Translations under genes and position numbers: made by a program
NCBI GenBank assembly: GCA_938022485.1
Contig: CALIEE010000311.1
Span: 1 to 9,079 of the forward strand
Length of the DNA: 9,079 nucleotides
Reading direction: 5' to 3'
From: an uncultured bacterium
Lineage (GTDB): Bacteria > Bdellovibrionota_C > UBA2361 > SZUA-149 > CALKYB01
Notes under the pieces: model-generated
Told to the model about the DNA's origin: nothing
The model's database searches: none
Seen by the model: the letters and a program-made list of their open reading frames with translations, nothing else
In this document: positions 1-6,051 of the stretch, piece after piece
Layout of the letters: the number at the start of each line of letters is the position of its first letter
Position numbering within the stretch: position 1 is the stretch's first letter

Positions 1-1175
1 AATTTGAGGTTGAGCAAACCAGAGAAGACCTCAGAAAGCGCCTAAGAGCTACAGCTGATGTTACAGGCGAGAAACTTTCTGATGCAGAAATTGATGCAGC
101 AATTGACAGTTTTTTTTCAGGTCTTTACCGCTTTAAAAAACCTGAAAAAGGTCTAAGTTACAGGCTGGCCACTTTCTACGTTAACCGTAAGAAAATTCTT
201 AGATTAGTTCTTATCCCAATTACCCTACTTGCTCTTCTTTTCACAGGCCTTTGGTCTGCAGAAAGAACCTGGGAAGATAGAAAGCTAGGTAAAGAAGAGC
301 AAAAGATCGAGCTAGAAATTGAGAAAATTTCGACCAACTACATTGCATTAAATAAGCGCTACGATCTACTTCAAAGAGAAGCCAAACTACTACCAAAAGA
401 AAAGAACCAAGCTAGTTTAGCTATGGCCAAGGCTGCTGCTCTAAAAGACTCGCTGGGGAGCTACTTCGAAAAATTTTCTAAGAACGGAAGAGTGGACTCA
501 AAAATTACCACTGCCAATATGAGGCTAGCCGAAGCGGAGTCGGGTGAAATCAAAAACCAACTAGAAAAGTACGAAAACTCTATATCAGAGGCAGAAAATT
601 CAGTTAGGAACTTTAAACAACTCTCCGTTCTTCCTGAGCAAATTGATTCAAACCTGAAGTTAGCTGGTTCGGTAGCAAAGTCTGAGAACGCTAAAAACCT
701 AGTAAGTGATTTAAAACAGCAAGCTTTAGCCCTTAAAGACTCAAAGGACGCCAATGCTCTAAGAGAACTACTTACGGATACAGGGGGCGCTGTGAGTAGC
801 TTACAACAGGACTACCGAATTGAAATTGTTAATCGAGCGGGAGTGAAGAGCGGAATCGATAGATACTTCACTAATGACAAAGGGAAAAGAGTTCCTGCCT
901 ACTACCTAGTGGTAGAAGCAATAGGAGACTCAGGAAAGCCCCTCACTATGCCAGTAGTTAACGCAGAAACTGGCAATACAGAGAAGGTCAAAGTTTGGGC
1001 TGAGCGAGTGCCTGAATCAGTCTATACCGCGGTGAAGCAAGATAAAATCAAGGATGGAATTATCAATAATAGGCTTTTTGGTTTCAAAAAAGCTGGTAGC
1101 CTGTCTGAGCAAATAGTTTATCCTGGCACTGAACAGGCCCAGGCCAGAGACAGACAAAGGATTACTCGTTGGTAA
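1..1175 (+). CDS. Membrane-anchored coiled-coil protein, probable DUF6384 family (5' end outside window)
   Basis: The frame is open from base 3, well upstream of the ATG at 423, so the gene begins outside the window and 390 residues are visible. Residues 1-60 look cytosolic and helical and end in a basic stretch. Residues about 65-85 (VLIPITLLALLFTGLW) are a single transmembrane helix. Residues about 88-255 are charged and heptad-like, a probable coiled coil. The last ~130 residues look like a compact, partly beta domain with motifs such as YYLVVEAIG, VKVWAERVPESVY and a terminal ITRW. This order and the C-terminal motifs match what I remember of DUF6384, a family of unknown function; I could not check this by search. 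It lies 43 bp upstream of a second coiled-coil gene on the same strand, suggesting an operon that ends with kbp. The biochemical role is unknown; a membrane-bound scaffold is an inference. Confidence 0.75.
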   Translation, partial: FEVEQTREDLRKRLRATADVTGEKLSDAEIDAAIDSFFSGLYRFKKPEKGLSYRLATFYVNRKKILRLVLIPITLLALLFTGLWSAERTWEDRKLGKEEQKIELEIEKISTNYIALNKRYDLLQREAKLLPKEKNQASLAMAKAAALKDSLGSYFEKFSKNGRVDSKITTANMRLAEAESGEIKNQLEKYENSISEAENSVRNFKQLSVLPEQIDSNLKLAGSVAKSENAKNLVSDLKQQALALKDSKDANALRELLTDTGGAVSSLQQDYRIEIVNRAGVKSGIDRYFTNDKGKRVPAYYLVVEAIGDSGKPLTMPVVNAETGNTEKVKVWAERVPESVYTAVKQDKIKDGIINNRLFGFKKAGSLSEQIVYPGTEQAQARDRQRITRW

Positions 1176-1218
1176 GACGACCTAAGCTAAAAGATTATCG
1201 AGAATAGAAAAACATAGA

Positions 1219-2754
1219 ATGGCAACACACGGAAAAAACGTTTACCTAAGTCTCTACGAGACTATCCGAAACTTAGAGAAAGATTCTCGAAGTCTTAGCT
1301 CAAACCTTTCAAATGCCGAGTCTCAAATTCGAAATCTGGTCAGCACTAGAGAAGAATTATTTAAGAAACTAGCAAACGAGTATCTGCCAGAAATGGACTC
1401 CGATTCAATCGGCTCAACTCTTCATCAAATTCAGCACGACATACACCGAATTTACGAAGAAAAAGAAGTGCATCGCCAAGAGCTTGAGGCCGAAGCCGGC
1501 GCCTTGGTCTCTCGAAAGAAAAACCTAGAAAAAGACTATGAGACCTTAACAGAAGAGCTCAATAAACTGGCTGAAAAAAGACTTCAGCTAGAAGAAAAAG
1601 TAGCAGGTAAACTAGAGAAAGATGCCAAGTTCAAAGAACTCTGCGAACAATCCTCACTCAGTGGGGAGAAGGTCAAACAGTACCAAATCAGAGCAGAGGA
1701 AATGGCCAGGGAAGCTGAAGAGAAGCTTCCAGAATTTAAAGAGGATAAGCTTTTCAGCTACCTTCTTGACTGCAATTACAGCACAGCTCGTTATAAGGGC
1801 CGAGGACTTAGAAAAAGAATGGACCGCTGGGTAGCCAGACAGGTCAAGTTCACTGACCAGTATAAGAACTTTCAGTTTCTTCAGACCACCCCTGGCATAA
1901 TGTCTATAGAGGTTGAAAAGCTTCAGGATGATTTAGACAACCTGATGAAAGAAGTCTCAAAGATCGAGAAGGTATATCAAGACAAGTATGGTCTGACTTC
2001 TGTGATAGAAGAGGGTCTAAAGGTTGGGCAACAAAGAGAGGAGCTTATGGCTGCTCTTGAGGAGCTTGAAGAGTCCTATGCGCAGATCGTAGGGGCAAGA
2101 GAGGAGCTTGAAAACGACCGAGGGCATTACCATAAAAAGGCCCTAAAAAAGATTAAGGCATTTCTTGAAAGTCAGCCAGTTAACAAGCTTAGGAAACAAG
2201 CTGCCGAGCAACCAGGAAAGTCTGATGACCTGCTGGTTGACCAAATTGACAGAATCGAGACAGCTATTGATCAAGCACGCGAGCAGGCACTTAGGGCAGA
2301 GACTGAGCGAAGTCTTTCTGAGAACAAACTCGAAAGCTTGGGGCGCATATGTGCCAAGTACCGCAGAAAAGACTTCGACTCAGCACGATCTTTTTTTAGC
2401 GAGAAGTTTAGTATCGCAGAATATCTAACTGCTTTTATGGGCGGCTCAATGACTGAGGCCAACTTTTGGTCAGCCCTTGTTCAGAATCAACACTTTTCAA
2501 GACCAGCACGAGGCTATAGCCCAATCTTCGACCAAGTAGGGCCAGGCACAGTGGATATGGCAGGAGTCTTTGGACGGGCTCTAGGGGAGATGATTCTAAG
2601 TGGACAAATGGGCAGAAGACGTCGAGGTTGGACCTCTGGCTTCCCTGGAGTTCCGCGAGGGGGTCGTAGCAGAAGAAGCCCCAGACCAAGCATGCCGCGA
2701 ACACCTAGAAGTTTCGGCGGAGGAGGCGGATTTTCTAGCGGAAACGGTTTCTAG
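1219..2754 (+). CDS. Coiled-coil protein with Arg/Gly-rich C-terminal tail, unknown function
   Basis: This 511-residue protein has no signal peptide or transmembrane helix and is probably cytosolic. Residues about 10-160 are rich in Glu, Lys and Leu in heptad patterns, and further helical stretches lie near 230-305 and 340-380, so it is mostly coiled coil. Around residues 395-465 is a less charged, more globular segment ending in a hydrophobic helix (MAGVFGRALGEMILSG). The last ~45 residues are low complexity, Arg/Pro/Ser-rich, and finish in a glycine run with aromatic residues (FGGGGGFSSGNGF). No enzyme motif is visible. The start at 1219 is the first ATG, with only a weak Shine-Dalgarno sequence upstream. 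It sits 43 bp after the DUF6384-like gene and 60 bp before kbp, so co-transcription is likely and it may work with the upstream membrane coiled-coil protein. I do not recognise a named family. Confidence 0.85.
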   Translation: MATHGKNVYLSLYETIRNLEKDSRSLSSNLSNAESQIRNLVSTREELFKKLANEYLPEMDSDSIGSTLHQIQHDIHRIYEEKEVHRQELEAEAGALVSRKKNLEKDYETLTEELNKLAEKRLQLEEKVAGKLEKDAKFKELCEQSSLSGEKVKQYQIRAEEMAREAEEKLPEFKEDKLFSYLLDCNYSTARYKGRGLRKRMDRWVARQVKFTDQYKNFQFLQTTPGIMSIEVEKLQDDLDNLMKEVSKIEKVYQDKYGLTSVIEEGLKVGQQREELMAALEELEESYAQIVGAREELENDRGHYHKKALKKIKAFLESQPVNKLRKQAAEQPGKSDDLLVDQIDRIETAIDQAREQALRAETERSLSENKLESLGRICAKYRRKDFDSARSFFSEKFSIAEYLTAFMGGSMTEANFWSALVQNQHFSRPARGYSPIFDQVGPGTVDMAGVFGRALGEMILSGQMGRRRRGWTSGFPGVPRGGRSRRSPRPSMPRTPRSFGGGGGFSSGNGF

Positions 2755-2814
2755 TTCAATTTAATTCTAAACAATTTCAATTAAGGTTTAAACAATCAGA
2801 AAAGGAGAAAACAA

Positions 2815-3264
2815 ATGAAAGCACTACTTAATTTTGCAAAGAATATTGGCCAAAAGCTTTTTGATAAGGAAGAAGAGGCGGCACCAAAAATCCAACAGCA
2901 CATAGAACAGAACAACCCCGGAATAGAGAATATTCAGGTTCAGGTTGAGAACGGAGTAGCTAAGATTCATGGCCAGGCCAAAGACGCAGAGGCCTTAGAG
3001 AAGGCGGTGCTATTAGCTGGAAACGTTCAAGGAATTGAAGAGGTAGATGTTTCTCAAGTTGCAGGAAGCAAGGTTGAAGACATTTCTCCAGAGGTTCAGT
3101 ATTACGAAATTTCTTCAGGAGACACTCTCTCTAAAATTGCAAAGAACTTTTACGGTGATGCCAATAAATATCCGGAAATCTTTAAAGCAAATAGAGAAGT
3201 AATTCAGGACGCTGATAAGATTTATCCTGGTCAAAGAATTAGAATCCCTGCTCTTTCAGCATAG
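2815..3264 (+). CDS. kbp: Kbp/YgaU-like K+-binding BON-LysM protein
   Basis: The 149 residues equal the length of E. coli Kbp (YgaU) and show the same layout. An N-terminal helix resembles the E. coli start (NFAKNIGQKLFDKEE). A BON domain spans about residues 24-85 (VQVENGVAKIHGQAKD, then GNVQGIEEVDV). A LysM domain spans about 96-147 (YYEISSGDTLSKIAKNFYGD, then IYPGQRIRIP). In E. coli this protein binds potassium selectively and folds on binding; it has no signal peptide there, and none is seen here. A strong AAGGAG (2802-2807) lies 7 nt before the ATG, much better than the site of the preceding gene, so it may be translated at a higher level. It is the last gene of the probable operon and is followed by a strong hairpin. 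The family call is firm; its functional link to the two coiled-coil proteins is inferred from position only. Confidence 0.93.
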   Translation: MKALLNFAKNIGQKLFDKEEEAAPKIQQHIEQNNPGIENIQVQVENGVAKIHGQAKDAEALEKAVLLAGNVQGIEEVDVSQVAGSKVEDISPEVQYYEISSGDTLSKIAKNFYGDANKYPEIFKANREVIQDADKIYPGQRIRIPALSA

Positions 3265-3280
3265 ACTGGTGGCAGGCTAA

Positions 3281-3340
3281 AAAAAGGGAGATGAAAGACT
3301 TTCAACCAGTAAAGGCTGCTCGGCCTTTCATTTCCCTTTC
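3281..3340. terminator. Bidirectional terminator between convergent genes
   Basis: A 15-bp stem with one G-U pair forms between 3283-3297 and 3325-3339. On the minus strand the stem runs into seven T residues (complement of 3279-3285), a good intrinsic terminator for the gene ending at 3358. On the plus strand the last stem bases are TTTC, so it can also end the kbp transcript. Shorter competing pairings exist: ACTGGT 3265-3270 with ACCAGT 3305-3310, and AAAGGC 3311-3316 with GCCTTT 3323-3328. Confidence 0.75.
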
Positions 3341-3357
3341 AATCTATGGTCTTTCAT

Positions 3358-3768
3358 CTAAGATAGCGCCGTTGTTTTGTTTACTAAAGCTTTTCCAAAA
3401 CATTGGATGGCCCATTCGGCGTGTTCATTCGAAGTAGGCCACTCAAATCCATCTTCGTAAGTTCTGTTTCCCACAGAAATTTTGGTCAACATACACTCTT
3501 CGCCTGGCACTGCTAGTGAACTCTTGATTACGGCAAGATTTTTAAACTTGCATCCTCGAGTTCTGCAAAATTTACGCAATACACCCTTAATTTCTCTCTT
3601 TTCATGAGTGAGCCACTGATGCTGGGCACCGGCAGCTTCGTGAAGCAGAAATTCAACTTTAGATGATCTATGAGTCTCTAAAGCACGGTTACCGACTAAC
3701 AACACCGCAAGAATAACAAAAAGAGCATTACACCAAAATCGAAGTAGCTTACGTTTAGCGATATTCAT
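3358..3768 (-). CDS. Small membrane-anchored or secreted protein of unknown function
   Basis: The protein has 136 residues if it starts at 3768. I prefer that ATG to the one 27 bases upstream (3795) because AGAGGA lies 6 nt before it and the protein then begins with a normal basic N-terminus (MNIAKRKLLR). Residues about 11-27 are hydrophobic (FWCNALFVILAVLLVG), a signal peptide or single membrane anchor, so the rest is probably periplasmic. The outer part has four cysteines, at 68, 73, 92 and 123 (CRTRGC, EEC, IQCF), which could form two disulphides. Near the C-terminus it is Trp-rich (EWPTSNEHAEWAIQC). I recognise no family. It converges on kbp and shares its terminator; nothing suggests the two act together. 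Confidence 0.7.
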   Translation of the reverse strand: MNIAKRKLLRFWCNALFVILAVLLVGNRALETHRSSKVEFLLHEAAGAQHQWLTHEKREIKGVLRKFCRTRGCKFKNLAVIKSSLAVPGEECMLTKISVGNRTYEDGFEWPTSNEHAEWAIQCFGKALVNKTTALS

Positions 3769-3774
3769 CAACTT

Positions 3775-3780
3775 TCCTCT
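3775..3780 (-). promoter_or_regulatory. Ribosome binding site fixing the start at 3768
   Basis: On the minus strand the sequence is AGAGGA, 6 nt before the ATG at 3766-3768. The upstream ATG at 3795 has no comparable site. Just upstream, a small inverted repeat (CCACT 3797-3801, AGTGG 3814-3818) lies in the leader; its significance is unknown. Confidence 0.6.
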
Positions 3781-3937
3781 TGTGTTGAAAACCACTCCAC
3801 TGAGTTGCAGTTGAGTGGCTTCCAGCAGCTAAGGAAAATTAAAAACCTAAAGTCTTTCTCTACCCGAAGTGAAATAATATAATTTTAACCTATTAATGTG
3901 AAGTTTAAGCGCTAAGTTGAGCTAATTATTAATATTT

Positions 3938-3975
3938 CAGGGCCTCCCAAGCATTGCCCTGTTCCCCTTTTTTAG
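3938..3975 (+). terminator. Terminator-like hairpin upstream of the tRNA
   Basis: CAGGGC (3938-3943) and GCCCTG (3956-3961) form a perfect 6-bp stem, followed by TTCCCC and six T residues. It has the form of an intrinsic terminator on the plus strand, but no plus-strand gene lies directly before it. It may insulate the tRNA from upstream transcription or end an unrecognised small RNA. Confidence 0.4.
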
Positions 3976-3997
3976 TTACCCTCCCCCTCCAACACCA

Positions 3998-4074
3998 GCA
4001 CCCTTAGCTCAGCTGGATAGAGCAACTGGCTTCGAACCAGTAGGTCGGGCGTTCGAATCGCTCAGGGTGCGCCA
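3998..4074 (+). tRNA. tRNA-Arg, anticodon TCG
   Basis: The 77-nt cloverleaf is complete. The acceptor stem is GCACCCT with AGGGTGC, discriminator G, and an encoded CCA at 4072-4074. The D arm is GCTC/GAGC. The anticodon stem is ACTGG/CCAGT around the loop CTTCGAA, giving anticodon TCG, which reads CGA arginine codons. The T arm is GGGCG/CGCTC with one G-T pair around TTCGAAT. Seven T residues follow directly and may terminate transcription. TTCGAA occurs twice in this tRNA, in the anticodon loop (4031-4036) and in the T loop (4052-4057), and these are the two points at which the downstream repeat R1 joins tRNA-like sequence. The 3' half is copied exactly downstream, as expected for a tRNA used as an integration target. 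Confidence 0.95.
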
Positions 4075-4080
4075 TTTTTT
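4049..4080 (+). repeat. 32-bp direct repeat, tRNA 3'-end copy (attB-like)
   Basis: The segment from the T stem through CCA and six T residues is repeated exactly at 4184-4215, in the same orientation and 135 bp apart. Integrases of the DUF4102 type usually recombine at tRNA 3' ends and leave exactly this kind of duplication, and a remnant of such an integrase lies at 5118-5692. The attachment-site role is an inference. Confidence 0.7.
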
Positions 4081-4106
4081 TCATTCAAACATAAGTTCTA
4101 GCCGAA

Positions 4107-4209
4107 TTCGAACCAGTAGGACGATGAGGGTGAAGGGCGAAGCTCTTCAGAAAGTGCCAACTGGCACTTTCGGCCCGAAGAGAGCGTTCGAATCGCTCAG
4201 GGTGCGCCA
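4107..4209 (+). repeat. R1: tRNA-Arg-derived 103-bp structured repeat
   Basis: R1 starts with 14 bases of the tRNA-Arg anticodon region (TTCGAACCAGTAGG). It then has a 63-nt insert (4121-4183) in place of the four tRNA bases TCGG, and resumes exactly with the tRNA 3' end (4184-4209, including CCA). The insert holds a perfect hairpin, GAAAGTGCC/GGCACTTTC with loop AACT, flanked by CTCTTC and GAAGAG, which can extend the stem. The element ends are inverted (ATTCGAAC and GTTCGAAT). There is no 5' tRNA half, so R1 cannot be a working tRNA. An equally long copy, R2, lies at 5850-5952 with about 87% identity by hand count. It could be a mobile tRNA-derived repeat, a long attachment site or a small structured RNA; I recognise no named family. 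Confidence 0.75.
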
Positions 4210-4215
4210 TTTTTT
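4184..4215 (+). repeat. Second copy of the 32-bp tRNA 3'-end repeat
   Basis: It is identical to 4049-4080 and forms the 3' part of R1 plus the T run after it. Its T stem is in fact better paired than that of the tRNA, because the preceding bases read GAGCG (complementary to CGCTC without a wobble). Confidence 0.7.
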
Positions 4216-4324
4216 CTTTCAATCACTTATAGATTCTTCTAAGCTCCTTAAGTTTAGGTTTTTGGGTGTTCCTTGTATAGTCTATATTGTTCCAATATCT
4301 ATTAAAGACCCAAGTATAACCCGT

Positions 4325-4330
4325 AAAGGA
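4325..4330 (+). promoter_or_regulatory. Strong ribosome binding site pointing to ATG 4337
   Basis: AAAGGA lies 6 nt before an ATG at 4337-4339, a much better translation start than anything ahead of 4434. That ATG opens a hydrophobic signal-peptide-like stretch (MSFCPIPQVICYSLLFLALA) in a frame one base off from the downstream coding region, which suggests the gene originally started here. Confidence 0.5.
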
Positions 4331-4433
4331 TGGCTCATGAGTTTTTGCCCAATTCCTCAAGTTATTTGTTATAGCCTGCTCTTCCTAGCATTAGCCTGGC
4401 CTCAAGAAAGGTCTTGCAGAGAAACAACTACAT

Positions 4434-5150
4434 TTGGGCAAAACCAAAATAGATATAGTTTTACCAGATGGCTTTGTCTCGATTACTGAAGACATGCCGG
4501 TTCTGAAGGATGTAGTCGACAGAATGGCTAAATCGAGTCCGCTTAAAACCATCTACGGAAACTACATCCCCGAAAGTTCTGTGGGTGCTGCCTTATCTGG
4601 TGACGAAAAAGCACATGAGAGAAATGCCACTCTTGAAATATACCTAGATTATAGGAAAAACGAGGTAGTCTCCAAGGCAGACTTTGCTACATTGAAGGAG
4701 ATTAAAAAAAGACATTTAATAGAAATATTTAAATTTGGAAAGGTTGATAAAGAAGGTAGAACGTTCTTATACCCTCACTTCGAATCTGATAATATTATTT
4801 CGAGTTCTAAAATCGATTTTGATTTTGAAGGAGAAAGCTCAAAGGAACTTGTAGCTAAAACCTCCTCTTATGTACACCTTGGCAGTTCAGTTGTAACTTT
4901 GCACGTAACCGGAAGTAAAGATGACCTATCTTGGACTCGTGAAACTTGTAGGAAGTGGGCTGAAAAGTATGTCGATAAACATTCACATATAAGTTCCCCT
5001 TTAGTTAGGGAAAAGCCTAAAGGCTCTCCGATGGCTTCTAGAAGTAGATTTGCCACGTACATTCTTATTATTTTTGGGTTCCTGTTACTATTTGGATGGG
5101 TATTTGCAAAAATAGAAGGCCGGAGTAAAACCAATCACACCAAAGCCTAA
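4434..5150 (+). CDS. Membrane-anchored protein of unknown function, N-terminus probably frame-disrupted
   Basis: The frame is open from 4395 to 5150. The only usual start near its beginning is TTG at 4434, with a poor ribosome site; the next ATG is at 4494. From 4434 it gives 238 residues. A soluble domain (about 1-195) starts with KIDIVLPDGFVSITEDMP, a pattern typical just after a signal peptide. A C-terminal transmembrane helix follows at about 206-224 (YILIIFGFLLLFGWVFA), with a short basic tail. Upstream, an ATG at 4337 with a strong ribosome site encodes a signal peptide in the other frame, so a one-base indel between about 4395 and 4434 probably split the gene; a sequencing error is the alternative. 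With the signal peptide restored, the domain would be periplasmic. The last ~11 codons overlap the integrase remnant on the other strand. I recognise no family. It lies inside the R1-R2 interval and may be element cargo. Confidence 0.6.
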   Translation: MGKTKIDIVLPDGFVSITEDMPVLKDVVDRMAKSSPLKTIYGNYIPESSVGAALSGDEKAHERNATLEIYLDYRKNEVVSKADFATLKEIKKRHLIEIFKFGKVDKEGRTFLYPHFESDNIISSSKIDFDFEGESSKELVAKTSSYVHLGSSVVTLHVTGSKDDLSWTRETCRKWAEKYVDKHSHISSPLVREKPKGSPMASRSRFATYILIIFGFLLLFGWVFAKIEGRSKTNHTKA

Positions 5151-5692
5151 ATACCGGTAAATAGAGTGGACCAGAGGTCTTACATGATGAAGCAATCTAG
5201 GCTTACCTCTCTCTACTTCTATCTTCCTAACAGTTTTGGAATATCAACACCTCTAATATCCTGAGCCTTAACGGAATCTAGGACTGGCACAATCTCTTTG
5301 TCCACCATTCTCTGATAATCGTAAATTGTTCTAATTGAGAGCCTACCAGAACAGTGTGTCCATATAACGCGCACACCACTTTTCAACTGAAGGGGCTTTT
5401 CTTATCTCAGAATGCTCCGCTGCAGGATCTTTTCCATTCTCGATCTCAGAGCTAAGAAACTTAGCTTTTTTTCTAGAATCATGAAGGGAGACTAGCTCTA
5501 CCTTGCCAATTGTAATTCTTCTTTGCTGCCCTGTAAAATTACGAAAACTCAAATAATACGAGAACCACTTTTAGTGACCCTAACCCCGAAACTACTACCT
5601 CTCAATTGAAAACCTGAATCCCAGAAGAACTCTCTATCTTTAAGAGTAGATAGTTTCCTAACCTTAGAGTCTGTCAAAGCTTGAGAAGGCAT
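5118..5692 (-). pseudogene. int: Tyrosine-recombinase integrase remnant (DUF4102/P4 type), N-terminal part only
   Basis: The start is ATG 5692 (MPSQALTDSKVRKL), followed by the arm-binding domain (FFWDSG, FGVRVTKSGSRI), then QQRRITIGKVELVSLHDSRK and DPAAEHSEIRKAPSVEKW, then the core-binding domain (IYDYQRMVDKEIVPVLDSVK, and later VERGKPRLLHHVRPL). This order is characteristic of P4-like integrases that insert at tRNA 3' ends. Reading it needs three frame changes: near 5552 (one base lost, ATTATTTG for an expected ATTTATTTG), near 5345 and near 5222. Similarity fades at about 5118 (GVIGFTPA). The whole catalytic domain with its Arg-His-Arg-Tyr residues is absent, and the membrane-protein gene lies where it should be. 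It is therefore dead. Normal members are about 400 residues; only ~190 are represented. It explains the tRNA duplications nearby. Confidence 0.85.
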
Positions 5693-5702
5693 ATATTGGT
5701 CA

Positions 5703-5712
5703 CCAATTGGTC
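5703..5712. promoter_or_regulatory. ACCAATTGGT palindrome upstream of the integrase remnant
   Basis: A 10-bp perfect palindrome sits about 10 bp before the integrase ATG, and TTGGTCACCAA overlaps its left side. The position suits an operator for integrase autoregulation, but the evidence is position and symmetry only. The rest of 5693-5849 is AT-rich with no gene; the 7-mer ACCTAGT occurs twice in it. Confidence 0.25.
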
Positions 5713-5849
5713 AACAAAACATCTTAAACAATATGTATAAAAATGAAATAAAATGTAATGACCTAGTACTAAATTGAGAACTTAACCTAGTCAAATCTTT
5801 ACGTATTTGAAACGGGGTGAAATGGCATGCAACAAGGCACTAGACTAAC

Positions 5850-5952
5850 TTCGAACCAGTAGGACGATGAGGGTGAAGGGCGAAGCTCTTTAGAAAGTGC
5901 CAGCAGGCACTTTCTACACGAAGAGAGCGTTTGAATCACTCAGAGTTAGTGA
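5850..5952 (+). repeat. R2: second, diverged copy of the 103-bp tRNA-derived repeat
   Basis: R2 aligns without gaps to R1 (4107-4209), with about 13 differences by hand count. The first ~47 bases are identical, including TTCGAACCAGTAGG and the start of the insert. The 9-bp hairpin stem GAAAGTGCC/GGCACTTTC is unchanged while its loop differs (AGCA instead of AACT), and CTCTTT/GAAGAG can still pair. This is the pattern expected if the structure matters. The tRNA 3' end is decayed: the T loop is TTTGAAT, the T stem has a mismatch, and the acceptor strand and CCA have become AGAGTTAGTGA. Just outside, ACTAAC (5844-5849) can pair with GTTAGT (5945-5950). It lies on the far side of the integrase remnant from R1 and in the same orientation, so R1 and R2 could be the borders of a decayed element. 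Confidence 0.75.
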
Positions 5953-5974
5953 AGATTCCTCAGAACAGATTCTA

Positions 5975-6015
5975 TAAAAGATAAAAGGCCCAGGGAACGA
6001 CGAAATTCCCTGGGG
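5975..6015 (-). terminator. Rho-independent terminator of the enolase gene
   Basis: CCCAGGGAA (5989-5997) and TTCCCTGGG (6006-6014) form a perfect 9-bp stem with an 8-nt loop. On the minus strand it is followed by CCTTTTATCTTTTATAG, a T-rich tail. It begins 37 bp past the enolase stop codon, in the correct orientation. Confidence 0.85.
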
Positions 6016-6051
6016 TGGTAATCCAAAACCAGAATTGGAACGAGATATGAC

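Noticed and set aside
4107..4209. R1 as a second functional tRNA
   Set aside because: It has no D arm or 5' acceptor strand, and the variable region is replaced by a 63-nt insert. Only the 3' part is tRNA-like.
4067..4489. Open frame of 140 codons on the plus strand
   Set aside because: It starts inside the tRNA 3' end and runs through R1. Only its part after ATG 4337 looks meaningful, as the displaced signal peptide of the next gene.
5850..5952. R2 as an integron attC site (ACTAAC ... GTTAGT ends)
   Set aside because: The outer bases resemble attC core boxes, but the GTTRRRY and RYYYAAC patterns are not met, and tRNA homology explains the sequence better.
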